DNA from: Gracilaria domingensis
Taxonomy: Eukaryota > Rhodophyta > Florideophyceae > Gracilariales > Gracilariaceae
DNA: 64,000 nucleotides
Direction: 5' to 3'
Assembly (NCBI GenBank): GCA_022539475.1
Contig: VCMS01000407.1
Span: 29,612-93,611, forward strand
The position numbers and the translations under genes are program-made. The notes beneath the pieces are model-generated. The model ran no database searches and had not been told where the DNA came from. It saw nothing but the letters and a program-made list of their open reading frames with translations. The first letter of the stretch is position 1. Each line of letters opens with the position of its first letter. Below are positions 28,302 to 39,026 of the stretch, one piece after another.

Positions 28302-29240
28302 TTACCCATACAGGCAGCGGGCAGCCCATGGCAATGGTTTGTCGTCCCTACGCAGTGTCGGGTAGTCGAAAGCGAGAAATTGTGCTCCCATGAAGGATGC
28401 CAACCATAGGTCGTCTCCGTATCGACGAGCCGCTGCAACCAATCCATGAGTCTTGGATGGGTCACCATACTGTACGCTCACTTTTCCCGTTTCCTCATCA
28501 ATAGCTGCCACCATGCTGGCAGGCTTGCTGGGAATTAGAAGCTTCGGAGGAAGATTTGTGGCACGTTGGCGGGTATAAACTGGCACTCGCGGGACCAGTC
28601 GTGATGTGAACACTGCCGGGTCGTAGAGGGTTACCCGAAACTGCTTTCCAACAGAGTCATATGAAATTCCATCAGGAAAACCTGGCAGTTCTACCAGCAC
28701 TTGTCTCTCGCCACACTTGTCACCTCGAAACCATAGCTTTCAAATTTTCATGGTGGTAGTTTCTGCAAAGAGGGCGTAGTCGCTGCTTGGATGTACCGCA
28801 ATTCTGTTGGCAAAGGCTATAACGTCTGCAAGCTGTGTGTTGTCCATTGTTTCTGGACCACACAGACGTACGCGCCCAGATAGAGAGCCGTACAAGACGT
28901 CTGTGACATATGTTCCGTACGTGTTAGAATGACGGCTATGCATGTCGCGTTTTGGGAATAGATTGGTGGCAGATGTGAAGTACACCTTTCCATCAGAAGT
29001 GACATGTAAGTCATTGCAATAGGTGACTTCATCTAATGGATCGGACGAAAATGCAGGAGCCACAATCTCTGTATGAGCTTTGCTCAGATCGGACGGCACA
29101 CGAACAAGGTCGTGCGTAGAGTTTCATACATAGAGGGCCCCAGTGGAAGGATCGAAAGTACCGCCAAGCATTGCAACACCAGTAACTTTGTCTGATTTAT
29201 ATGCTGATTTGTCTTGAGCTACGGTCAGACGATACCTCGC
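28302..29240 (-). pseudogene. Strictosidine-synthase-like / APMAP-like beta-propeller pseudogene
   Basis: Order of matches on the minus strand: GVAMLGGTFDPSTGALYV, then CNDLHVTSDGKVYFTSA (YFT metal-side segment), LYGSLSGRV, FANRIAVHPSSDYALFAET, and ELPGFPDGISYD. These are hallmark segments of the strictosidine-synthase-like family of six-bladed propellers. Two in-frame TGA codons interrupt it (near 29128 and 28740), the second where Arg is expected, consistent with CGA-to-TGA decay. A signal-anchor-like stretch (MMILVFTLSLL) lies upstream at about 29450-29500 in another frame. Probably dead; a UGA-recoding explanation is unlikely in nuclear DNA. Confidence 0.75.
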
Positions 29241-29620
29241 CCGTCAGTGATATCTTGCACTCAGAATGGAGAGCAATTGCAATTTCAAGCGATAGAAGCG
29301 TCGGGTTTTGTGGTACCTCGACCGCAAATTTCAGTGGATCTTTCGGAGTTCAGATTGCTTTTGTGCAATCGACTGGCGATAAGGAGAAGAGATGCTCGCC
29401 AAAAAGATGGATCGGTGCAGTGGCTTTCTAACAAGCCAGAGCCAGTTGGCAGCAGCGAAAGCGTAAAAACGAGAATCATCATGCTGATGTGGGGCTCTTG
29501 TGGGCGATGAAACGTTAGTGCGAATAGACGAAATGACGAGAATGGGCAGTGGGATAGGCTAGAATCTTTGGTCCCCGAAGTGGAAATATCCTGCTCTTGG
29601 TATGCGCCAGAATACGGCAC

Positions 29621-30276
29621 ATTTCTGCTGCTGGTTTAATCTGATAAGCCTGGCACGTTATTTAGATTCTAAATATGCTCATCAACAGCATATTAAGTAC
29701 AGTATATTGGCCAAATACAGCTTAAGCTGTCCAACGATAGACTCGTTGATATCTAGAACACATGCCGTCCTATTACTTAATTTTGAAAATATCGGTTTGA
29801 TTCATATGGCAACCTATAGACGACGTTTCGCCCATGTATGTAATTTTTTGAACACTTTTTGATCCTCAATCGCTGCATTTTGGTCAAAACCAAGGTTTAT
29901 AGGGGATAACATTGCTCTGAGCTAGTGGCAGTGGGGGTTGAAAGGCTCTCTGTTGTAGTTGAAGTATTAAAGTCTTCCAGTCTACTATATTAGACGGTTT
30001 GTACCGTCTTTTAGAATCCCACAACGAGTCAAGGCTACAAATCAAAGTCTGTAACGCTTTACTGCATTCGAAGCGTTCGAGAACATGACAAAGAATTATA
30101 GAGCCCAAAGAGAAACATGAGAGACACACACTAAACCCAACACAATATAGTTTAAAGCATAAACATACACACACAATGAGATTCAAAGTATATGTCAAAA
30201 AGTAGAGTTTGAACTTATCCGTCAAGAATTAGACAGGGCGCAAACGCTTCGTTGAACGGATTCCATTGCGTCTATT
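29621..30276. other. AT-rich intergenic, nothing recognised
   Basis: Only short frames on both strands. No repeat, tRNA or transposon motif identified. Confidence 0.3.
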
Positions 30277-30937
30277 TCATAATGATCTCTTTCTCTTACT
30301 TGAATTCAAAATTTTAGTCATTGTCGCAGAAGAGCTTTCATCAACCTCATCCTGAAAAACAAATCGTAGTTTGGTTCCTCCCTCCTTCAGAGGCGTTTCG
30401 CCTGTTACCAGCAGCACAAGAATTACCATTGACATTGTTCTCGTCATTTTCAAGAACATTGCATCATGAGAATCAATTAATGGATTAGTATCAATGACAG
30501 ATTTTGCACATACACCGGGATCTAGATTGGGAGCAGTATCGTTCCTTCCAGGCTCGACCATTTCCCGCGCTATAACAGCTTCAGTACACTCTGGAACAGT
30601 ATCACTTCCTTGATTTATAGAGCTGTTGAGCTCTTGTACTTTCCGTCAGGCCTGAACGCTTCTCGAATGAGAAGATTCATGGCCCATTTTTCTTCGGAAA
30701 GCTTGAGATAACATAATACTTCTCTATCTTGGCGCGATGCTCCATAACAACGGTTGGATGGTTCTTCGGATGCGAGCAATAGGTAACGCTGACATCATCT
30801 TTGACTTCGCGAAAATCGTAGACGTAATCTATAACACGTCGTAGAACGAAGAAGACAAACTCTGCAGTTGTTGGGTTCTTGTTGTGACAACTACGGTTCT
30901 CAAAAGCAGCTATCTTGTAATTAAGAATGAGACGCAT
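30277..30937 (-). CDS. Two short collinear ORFs, unknown, possibly one broken gene
   Basis: An 86-residue frame (30677-30937; mixed, with YCSHPKNHP) and a 94-residue frame (30277-30561; with a hydrophobic MSMVILVLLVTG segment) follow each other on the minus strand. No family recognised. They could be exons or fragments of one gene. Weak support. Confidence 0.2.
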
Positions 30938-31379
30938 GCCTGATACTTTGACCCTTTGACTTTCGCTCCATTCCTATCCTCACGCCTCGACTCGCGCATG
31001 GTGGGTATGCTTAGGATACGTTCCGTAACCACCTAAGTCGCCGACTGCGGCTTAGCAGGGGGTTCAGGCTCAGACATGATCGTTTAAAGACGTTATAGAA
31101 TAGAGGCAGGTTTTGTCTCTACTTTATGAATTGGAAAACGAAAACGAGGCGTTGTACGGCAATAACAGAAGAGAGTGAAGATAAAAGAACGGAAAACCCC
31201 CATAACATTATTCATGGCTCTCTTAACTTGGTTCTGCGGCCTTTAAAGAAACCTTGTCGCCGTAATGATGGACTTTCCCTAGCATAACCAGCTTCTTCCT
31301 CCTGTCGGAGCAGGTCAGATTCATTCAGCGCATTATCCCATTTCAGAGATTCTCTAAGACCCTAGCAGAACCCATTGTC

Positions 31380-31800
31380 ATTACATCATCATGCGGCGGT
31401 AAATTGAATTGATGTCTTTCAGTAGAATATGAGGGCACTTTCGAGGAATTTAATTTTTTCAAAAAATCACACTCATGGAAATGTCCGTGAAACTAAAACT
31501 TACGTATTTTCAATAACGTTAGTCATAATGTTTTACTACACCAGTCATATCGTCTGCAGGTCTACTGAAAACCCTCTAAATTTTTCGATAACGAGTTTTG
31601 CGTGGGACATCTGAGCAACTATTTCGCCGCAACATTTAAGAACATAGGTAAGGTCTTTTTCATGCGTCGAAGAAAAACGGATTTTGAAGAGAGCATTAGC
31701 GCTTGTTTTGCAATGAAATGAAAGTCAAGACGCAGTATGCTGCGCACCAAAATAACCACTGCCTTTAGCATATATGCTCGTTACATTGCAGATCTTTTTG
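31380..31800 (-). mobile_element. Second Tnp2/Plavaka-like fragment, inverted
   Basis: About 330 bp here match 20990-21330 in reverse complement, best around 31430-31496 (the AATTTAATTTTTTCAAAAAA region) and on through 31620. Homology ends inside GGGTT(T/C)TGCTAGGGT on the transposase side. The match is diverged (roughly one difference in 8-10 bases by eye), so this is an older, separate insertion of the same family. Confidence 0.65.
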
Positions 31801-31816
31801 AATCTATTCAGAACGG

Positions 31817-32068
31817 ATGCAGCACCTCCATGGATGTAAACGACCAACCTTTGACGATATGATGACGTCGCTGTCCCCCTCTCCTATTCTTCGTCACATT
31901 CAGAGAGAAAAACTTCAGCTAGACAAAGTCGAGTATCCTCTTGCGGTTTTAAATCGTCTCATACATGCGGCTCACTACTGTGTTGCGAAGACACCTGCAT
32001 CATATCGATCCCTTACGAAGAGAAACATAACAGTCAGACCAAATGGATACCATCCCAAGTGCAGATGA
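31817..32068 (+). CDS. Short ORF, unknown
   Basis: 83 residues with a plausible mixed composition (FDDMMTSLSPSPILRHIQREK) and no recognised family. It begins just beyond the second Tnp2-like fragment. Confidence 0.2.
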   Translation: MQHLHGCKRPTFDDMMTSLSPSPILRHIQREKLQLDKVEYPLAVLNRLIHAAHYCVAKTPASYRSLTKRNITVRPNGYHPKCR

Positions 32069-33568
32069 CGACCATATGTCAACATCACCAGAGGTACATC
32101 AGAACGTAGCTAGCGACGAATTAATAATGTACCGGGGTTTAGCCAAAGACAAAGAACTGTAAGCATCTTTGAATTTGCAAGGTTGTACTTGTTCTTCCGA
32201 AGCAGCCAATCAAGAAGTACCAAACGCGAAGAAGATTGAAGCTTGGCGAGTTCTAGAGATACTGCTAGTTTGTGATTCAGGGGGTTTATCACAGAAAAAG
32301 ATCACCTTTCCGCTCCGAACGGATGTAGTTCGGTCAGGGTACAGTTCTGAAATCCTTTTGCCTTGTTTATGGAAGCGGTCTTCAACTACGAAGCGATATG
32401 GACTGATGTGTCCCTTTGGTAATGATTGAGTGCATAGAACCACGGAGAGAAGGTCAACAGTTTACTCTGAACGTTGAATATGGTCCGATTATGGCCGAAA
32501 AGAGATGGAAATGAGGGTGGATAGCTCGAAACGTTTTGGTAACTAGTATCTTTCCAAGACAAATAATTTCATTTTGGGACCATATAACCAGAATATGGCC
32601 CAATTATAACCAAAATATGGCCACGTACGAAAACATAAAATATCCGCTGCACGAGTTAAACTTTATCACAAAACGTCGATCCAGACGTTCTCATTTGGCC
32701 ACTTTTCGGCCATATTCGGGCCATATTCGATGTTCGTAAGGAACTGTCATGCACGACAATCGTTTCTAGTAGAGTTATGTCTCTGAGGAGCTCAAGGCTC
32801 TATGCGGAGGGTCTGAAAGCTTCAGTGATTGCATGAACGGGTTTTGCGCTGCCCAGAAGAGTACTATGGGCCCACCACCGCACAAATTTTGTGGTTGTTA
32901 CGAGGGCTTGTACTTGTGTCGCACTTATGGAGACAAGATGAAATTCTGGCTTCCTGCATCATACATAGTAGTGTTTCTTAACTTCTCGTCCAACGAAATT
33001 GAGCTCTCCAGAAGTGATTTAAGAATCAGACAAGCGTGACCATTAATTTTTATCATTCTCAACCTACGACAGTACAAAGATTTGAAGCCTGTAATGCGCT
33101 ATTGGCGGCATTAGTTCCCGTCTCTCACGACAGTGAAGTATCTGATTCCTTTTCAAAGCCCATTATTGGCTTTTTGCTATTTTTTGAGAGAGTAGTACGC
33201 GTGCAGTGCGTGGATGTGGCAAAGAAGATGTCTTATGCATTCGTTGTAAAGATAAATTGGGTAGTCTGGAGAACCAAGCTCTGCCAGGGTGTCCATAAAT
33301 TGCTCAACTTCTTCGCACGATACTATGTCATATCCAGAAAAGAGAAATTCTTCCCCTGCCACCTGGCATTGTATCTATGAAGAGGACGAGAACATACTTC
33401 ATATTGATTGTAAACTCTCCATTTCAGAGATCGGTACGTACCCAATGTCATAACAGTCTTCGAATAACACCCTTACTTTGGAATCTAATTTCATCTCTTA
33501 CGAGCATAAGCATCATATATGTAAAGCAATCATCGCTGGATGTCAATAGAAACCAAAACGCTCTTTCT
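32069..33568. other. AT-rich intergenic with a small GGCCATATT-type repeat
   Basis: 1.5 kb with only short frames. Between about 32480 and 32730 the words ATGGCC, GGCCATATT and ATAATGGCC-like variants recur on both strands (a dozen partial hits), suggesting a small dispersed inverted-repeat element. Nothing else recognised. Confidence 0.3.
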
Positions 33569-35371
33569 TCAGATATTTTTAATGGGGTTCTCAGCGTCCA
33601 CCTCCCCTTTTATTTGTTCAAAGTCAAATCGCCATTGCCGGTCATATGCAATATATTTGCGTCGTTGTGCATTCACTAGCCGCTCACTCCGCGAACCCTG
33701 CGCCACAGTTACCCCAGTCTTGATGGGAATAAAACGAGCGTAGTTTGGATAAAAATTTCCGTTCGAACATGAGGATGCCCTTTGCGAATAGACCCGACGA
33801 GAAAACCACTGAACGAGTACTTCAAAAATCTTTGCATGAGATTGGACCTTTTCTCGATAGGAATTCTTGCAGCGGCAGTACCAAAGGAATAGGCCTCGCC
33901 CTACTTTGGTATAAATCTGGCCACAAATAGCATAAGCCAAACTCCTGTACCCGGTATATACTTCAAAAATGCCAAAAGTGAGAGTGGTGAGGCCACTGCC
34001 AAATGGTGCCAAAACGCACACGCGTAGGGCTATAGTCAAGACGTTGACCACGATAATCCCTAACGACTGGTATTATTTGGCTGCATACCATATGGCCATC
34101 ATGTAGATAACTCTAAAACACTTGCTAAACTTTATGCGTGGTTTCAGTTCGGAGATGGTGGCAGAAGCGGAAAAAAACGGCTCCGTAACTACATTCGCAA
34201 CCATGAGAGCAAGGTAGACGAAGTCTAGGTCCTTCGAAAAGGGGACACCATTACCAACTTTGTACTTTTGGCCGTACAAAAAGTGAAGTAAAGGATATGG
34301 ATAAGCAGCCCCCACAATCCCAAAGAAAGCGGAAACAATCAGACTGGATTTTTGCGCAATGAGGAGAGTATGTAGACGTGCTTCTCGAGTTTCGCTCTCG
34401 TTGGGAGTACCCTATTTCCGGAAGGTGGTGAAAGACGGTAGAGCAAATTGAGCGAATGTTACTCCAAGACTTCGCTGAAGAACGTGGGCACGATGCTGGT
34501 TCAAGCTGTCTAAAAGCTTGTATGGTCCTTTAGAAAGATCTTGGCACTTAAAGTCGAGAAATGTTCGCTCGACATTTTCTAGAAGATGCTTGACAGCCCT
34601 ATCGCCAGTGGACACAACGGCCATGGCCAGGTCGTCGTACGTAAAGGCGTCCCAAAACGCTGAAGTTGACGGAAACGGAATATGATGCTGAACGCACGCG
34701 TGAACCATCGTGACGCCCAAGCCGAACGAGTAGGTAAGGAGGACAAGCGCGCCTGCTTTGGTCACGTACTTATGACCCGTGACGAGGTGATTTCCATGTT
34801 CTGGCTGGAGCCGGTGATGACGATGGTGACGGCGAGGCCGCGAGACGACTGCGAGAAGTGCTGGCGCCTGCAGGCAAAGACGAGCGACGGCTCTGCAAAT
34901 GCGTGTGCCACGACACTAGCCATGACGAAGAGCGTTGCGCAACAATGGGCTCCACGCACTGCAAAGGGTCCGGAAGATGCAACACTAGCAAAAGGTTGAT
35001 CAGCGGTCTGAAGTAGCAAGGTGCGAAGAAGCGACGCCCTGATGCAGAGCCCATCTCAACAAGGTTAGAGCGACCGAAGTGGTAAATGCGAACGTCAAAA
35101 AACGGAGAGTGCGCCAGACAACTTGAAATACAAGTTTTAAGTCAGAAAATGTAGGGATGTCGATGTCTTTCAATGCCATCGAGAACGAGGTCCGGCACAA
35201 TTTGAGGATCAGAACACCGCAGAAAGCGCAGAATTTGCCGGTTGGAGAAGAACGTTTATTGTAACACTCCAAAAGAATCTGATGGCCTAAAGATGAGATA
35301 TTCAATCTCTTTTCTTTGCATTGCATTGAGAACGCGATTAAGAATATGGCCTCCAATAAAAGTTCGTTCAA
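33569..35371 (-). pseudogene. Multi-pass membrane protein, degraded, family unknown
   Basis: One conceptual chain on the minus strand: a start near 35371 (MNELLLEAIFLIAF), a hydrophobic segment near 35060-35110, then GALVLLTYSFGLGVT (about 34740), SLIVSAFFGIVGAAYPYPLLHFLYG (34260-34350), LDFVYLALMVANVV, then VLTIALRVCVLAPFG (about 34030). The frame between 34765 and 33569 is continuous except for one TAG (about 34412) and one TAA (about 34073). Upstream parts need frame changes. At least five or six membrane segments. The family is not recognised. The in-frame stops favour a pseudogene over sequencing error. Confidence 0.5.
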
Positions 35372-35510
35372 AACGAAAGTGGCGCTGGCAAATGAATATC
35401 TACTGGGACGTGTGCAGAACTAGTTCCATTGCAGGACGAACAGACAATGAACACTTCTTCAAAATAGCCAACCTATTTACAATTATTTGATTTTTCAACT
35501 TTAGGTGTTG

Positions 35511-35973
35511 CTTTGGGTAGTGATGATGCTCTACATCATCCGGACACCTACGCTTTCATAGTCTTACATGCAGCAATTACGGGGCGGACCGAGCTCGTTG
35601 ACGACAACTTCCCATTTCTTATGAAGTACAATTCGGAACCGGAGGCCATTGACTTGCTCATGAAGGTAGATTCACTCCCCAAGCTGGAGCATCTCCCGGA
35701 CGAACATAACTTCTCTCAAATATGTATGTACTTGAAGGCATGTGCTGATTTACCCTTAATGTAAGAGGACTTTCATAAACTGCTCATCAATGCTTTCAGG
35801 TTGAGAAGCTGCCTAATGATATGCAAGTGGTCATTCGTCGTGGCAACATTGGCAGAGCTACTGCCATCTATGAGAGCAGTGAGGATCCATCACCTGTTCG
35901 CTTGCAACTGGCTATGGAACTTGATTGCGCCAGTACTATTCTATATGAATCGGGACTGATGGCGAAATTCTGA
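35511..35973 (+). pseudogene. Rpn1/PSMD2 fragment (26S proteasome base subunit)
   Basis: The run NSEPEAIDLLMKVDSLPKLE followed by NFSQICMYLKACADLP matches the conserved N-terminal region of Rpn1, which anchors ubiquitin-like shuttle factors on the 19S base. A second stretch after 35800 (NDMQVVIRRGN, then VRLQLAMELD) fits the next conserved part, but ~30 intervening residues are missing. GTAAGA at 35761 and TTTCAG ending at 35799 look like intron ends, but joining them does not restore the family frame. Real Rpn1 is about 900 residues, so this is a small fragment. Confidence 0.7.
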
Positions 35974-36302
35974 TGGCTTTGAGAAATCAGAAATTAATCG
36001 CTCAGTTTAATGGTCCTGCCAAGCCTCTCGGCGCTCTGTGAAGGAAAACTAGTGATGATATCTACCAAACCCTACAAGAAATATTTTCAATTCTTGGAGG
36101 GCAAAAGAAGCTCGAATGGAGACAAATGGAGCACTGTGAGTGTGCTTGGAGGGTGGTTGCAATTATCAGTCCTCGAACGTTCCACAAAATGAGTGCGATC
36201 TGAGGTTTACTGGAAGTGGGCAACTTCGTCCATTTTTCTCACGCTCTTGTGTCTCATCCACATAGAGTGCAAGCGGAAGTTTGGGCATGGCTGGCTGCTT
36301 CT
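35974..36302. other. Unique sequence before the inner junction of arm 2
   Basis: About 330 bp with short frames on both strands and no recognised gene. The duplicated arm begins at about 36303. Confidence 0.35.
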
Positions 36303-36746
36303 GCTCATCGTCTGTGTTCTGCAAAGTGGAATATAGTCTGTTCGCTTTGGAAACTAAGCTAGTTTTGGGGCTATTTGGGGCGCGCGAGGGGGTAGCAGAG
36401 GCTGGCACTCAAAAAATTAAGAAATTTTGGAATATTAAATTCCATCTCGCGCAGTTTAGTTCTTGGGTCCCCTAGTTTTTGTAGAGGTTCTACTTCGCCG
36501 CACCACCCCATTCACTCTTTTCCGCGACCCTCTCTCAAAACTGCACTCGTGCTAGTTTGCCTTTCCATTTTCTCCCATGTTGTAATGCCAATCGCAACTC
36601 ATCCCACCTCAATCATCCCATCACTTCTTCCCAGTCCACACCACCCCCGCTATTTACCTATTTCTCGCCCATCACGCGTTCATTTTGTAGAAGTCAGGTG
36701 CACAACTCTCCCCCTTCTCGTATAACCGCCTCGCCCCAAAACGGCT

Positions 36747-37676
36747 TCAAATCCCTCCCATCCTTCTCTCCTCCTGTCCCCTCAGAATCCCTTTCGCAGT
36801 CCGCGCTACCTCCGCCGCACTCCTAAACCCAGTCACCACCGGAGCTCCCACTCCCTCCCGCGGCACCTCCTTCACCACCTTCTTCATCTCCTTACGCCTC
36901 TTCTTCAGACGGCTCTTCCCATCCCCAACCCCACCACCCTTTGTCTTCGGTGTCACAGGAGACCCCTTCTGCACCGCCACCCTTCCCACAGTTCCCTTCT
37001 CCATCTTTCCCTCCACACCTCCTTTCACCCTCTCCTCTTCCACCAATCTTTGCCTCTTGCACAGCTCCTTCACCTCCTTCTCCAGCACGTCCAACCTCTC
37101 GTTCAGAACCCTATTCTCCTCCCGCAACTCTCCAACCTCCCTTCCCGCACACTCCACTATCCCATACACATGATTTCTCATCTCCACTCCCAATACCGAC
37201 AACGAATTCCGCAGGCTCGAAATCGCCTCAACCGAAACACCACTACCACCCCCACTCAGCACCACACCGCCCATTTCCGTTACAATCTCCACAATTCCAT
37301 CGTCCAGTTGCTCCTTCATCACCAACCCCAACATCCCCACCCTTGCCTTCATCTCCCCCACAAACCGCATCTCCCTGTCACCCTCTCCGCCCCCACTCTC
37401 TATCTGGTCTCCAACCTCTAACTGACTCAGATGCACCGCACCCCTTCTCTCCATTGCGACCCCCTCCACCTCCAATTCTACCCCCTTCTCCACCTCATCA
37501 CCATCCCCTCTCCTCGCCTCACACTTCTTTCCTTCCTCAGCCACTTCCTTCTTCTGCGACATCCGACCAGCCGCCGTAATCACGTCCTCTTCCCGCTTTG
37601 GTGACGGCGTCTGCGGTACCTCCTTCCCCTCCAACAGCACCCACAGCTCCTCATCCTTCACGTATCCGTTCGACAT
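36747..37676 (-). CDS. Charged coiled-coil protein, unknown function (copy 2)
   Basis: Intact 309-residue counterpart of 15593-16522, with only a few substitutions (for example Trp to Gly in the LSWGG stretch and Lys for Glu near the basic tail). Same coiled coil and KKRRKEMKK tail. The preserved frame in both copies contrasts with the decayed neighbours. Confidence 0.55.
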   Translation of the reverse strand: MSNGYVKDEELWVLLEGKEVPQTPSPKREEDVITAAGRMSQKKEVAEEGKKCEARRGDGDEVEKGVELEVEGVAMERRGAVHLSQLEVGDQIESGGGEGDREMRFVGEMKARVGMLGLVMKEQLDDGIVEIVTEMGGVVLSGGGSGVSVEAISSLRNSLSVLGVEMRNHVYGIVECAGREVGELREENRVLNERLDVLEKEVKELCKRQRLVEEERVKGGVEGKMEKGTVGRVAVQKGSPVTPKTKGGGVGDGKSRLKKRRKEMKKVVKEVPREGVGAPVVTGFRSAAEVARTAKGILRGQEERRMGGI

Positions 37677-37908
37677 CTTCAGAAAAAGAAGTAGTAGTTG
37701 GATCGAAGTTCCGCTGCGATACAGTGCAATCGAGCTAAACTGTGCTGTCCACCCCCACTGTCCAACCACACGGGCTATATCCAGCACCATGATTGTCCCT
37801 GTTTCCCTCATCCCATTTCCCGCCAAAACATTCACTGTACACCTCCGCACCTTGCACTATTTAAGCGCCATCTCTCTGTCCCCTCTTCACATAGTCCCCA
37901 CCCACCTC

Positions 37909-38243
37909 GCCTCGACCGGCGATATTTTTCTCTTCCACCATAACCCCACTCGATGGTTATAGCAAAACAGGAAGATATTGCCAGTGGAGGCAAGCTAGGG
38001 ACTAGTGATTGTACTTAGAGTTGCTCACCCTCTGTCTCGACTGGGGGCATGTTTTTCTTCCGTCACATCCTTTGTGGGTTGTGACAAAAAAAGAATATGT
38101 CACCACTCGACACCGGATGGGTAACAATGATAGCACGTAGAGTAGTTCATCCTCCCTCTCAGCGTCCACTGGGGATATATTTATGTTCTCTCACATCCTT
38201 TCCCGGTTGTCATACAAGAGAAATACATCTCCAATGGAGACGG
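37909..38243. repeat. Three tandem hairpin-like units (copy 2)
   Basis: Reverse complement of 15030-15364, essentially unchanged, with the same three fold-back units about 125 bp apart. Confidence 0.6.
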
Positions 38244-38308
38244 AGAATTTAGTTGTGATAACACGTAAAGGTAACAATGTAATAAACAATAAATTTATGC
38301 TACTATCT

Positions 38309-38629
38309 CTAACCAACCTTTCGAAAACCAGCTATGACATGAGCTGGGTTACTCGAGCCAAAGATGGCAGATCCTGCAACTGAAATGTTTGCACCGGCCT
38401 TCACTACTGCTTTTACAGTACTCAGTCCAATACCTCCATCCACCTGTATCCCTATTCTTGGGTACAACTCCCTTGCATGTCGCACCTTATCAAGAACACC
38501 CTCCATAAACGCCTGTCCTCCAAACCCTGGCTCCACCGTCATCAACAATAACATGTCTACAACTCCTTCCTTCATAAGTGCTTCTACGACCTTTATAGAC
38601 GTATTCGGGCGCAATCCAACTCCATCCTT
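38309..38629 (-). pseudogene. Ribulose-phosphate 3-epimerase, C-terminal fragment (copy 2)
   Basis: Same ~106-residue C-terminal epimerase half as copy 1 with identical key motifs (EPGFGGQ, QVDGGI) and the same upstream stop. The shared truncation shows that the fragment was already broken, or was already a separate exon, before the duplication. Confidence 0.75.
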
Positions 38630-39026
38630 TTAATTATGGCAATCCGATTGAAGCTATAAAACCCGTTCACCTCATTTATGAAGCCAAAATGGCTTCTTTC
38701 ATCCTGTATTCAAGCTCCCCGTAACTCGTACTTTACAACTACTTTACAACTCAGGTTCGAAATCAGTTTCATTCATTGCACACTTTCTACTCTTCCACCT
38801 ACCTTTCATAAAACATCATCACACTTTGTGGCTTGTCGTCTCATACAAGGCCTATCATTCATTCAGTACAATCACATATCATACATTTCGCTCACTTTCA
38901 CAAAGTGAACCATGTTCCCGTTCTGCGCTTCCCAACCGTTTGTACTTACGTATCACTCTTTATCCCAGCAGTTCTCCGCCCCATCTTCCCTTTTTATCGT
39001 CACACAAAAACAATCGAACACTTGCA

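Noticed and set aside
28302-29240. Selenocysteine or UGA recoding in the strictosidine-synthase-like gene
   Set aside because: Two UGAs at non-Cys positions in a non-selenoprotein family with no obvious SECIS hairpin; decay by C-to-T change is simpler.
20990-31700. Tnp2-like fragments as part of the main inverted duplication, because their midpoint (about 26.3 kb) is near that of the large arms (about 26.65 kb)
   Set aside because: Their divergence is far higher than that of the arms and no other spacer sequence is mirrored, so the near-coincidence of centres is probably chance.
35761-35799. 39-nt intron in the Rpn1 fragment
   Set aside because: GTAAGA and TTTCAG are present, but joining the flanks does not give the expected Rpn1 continuation.
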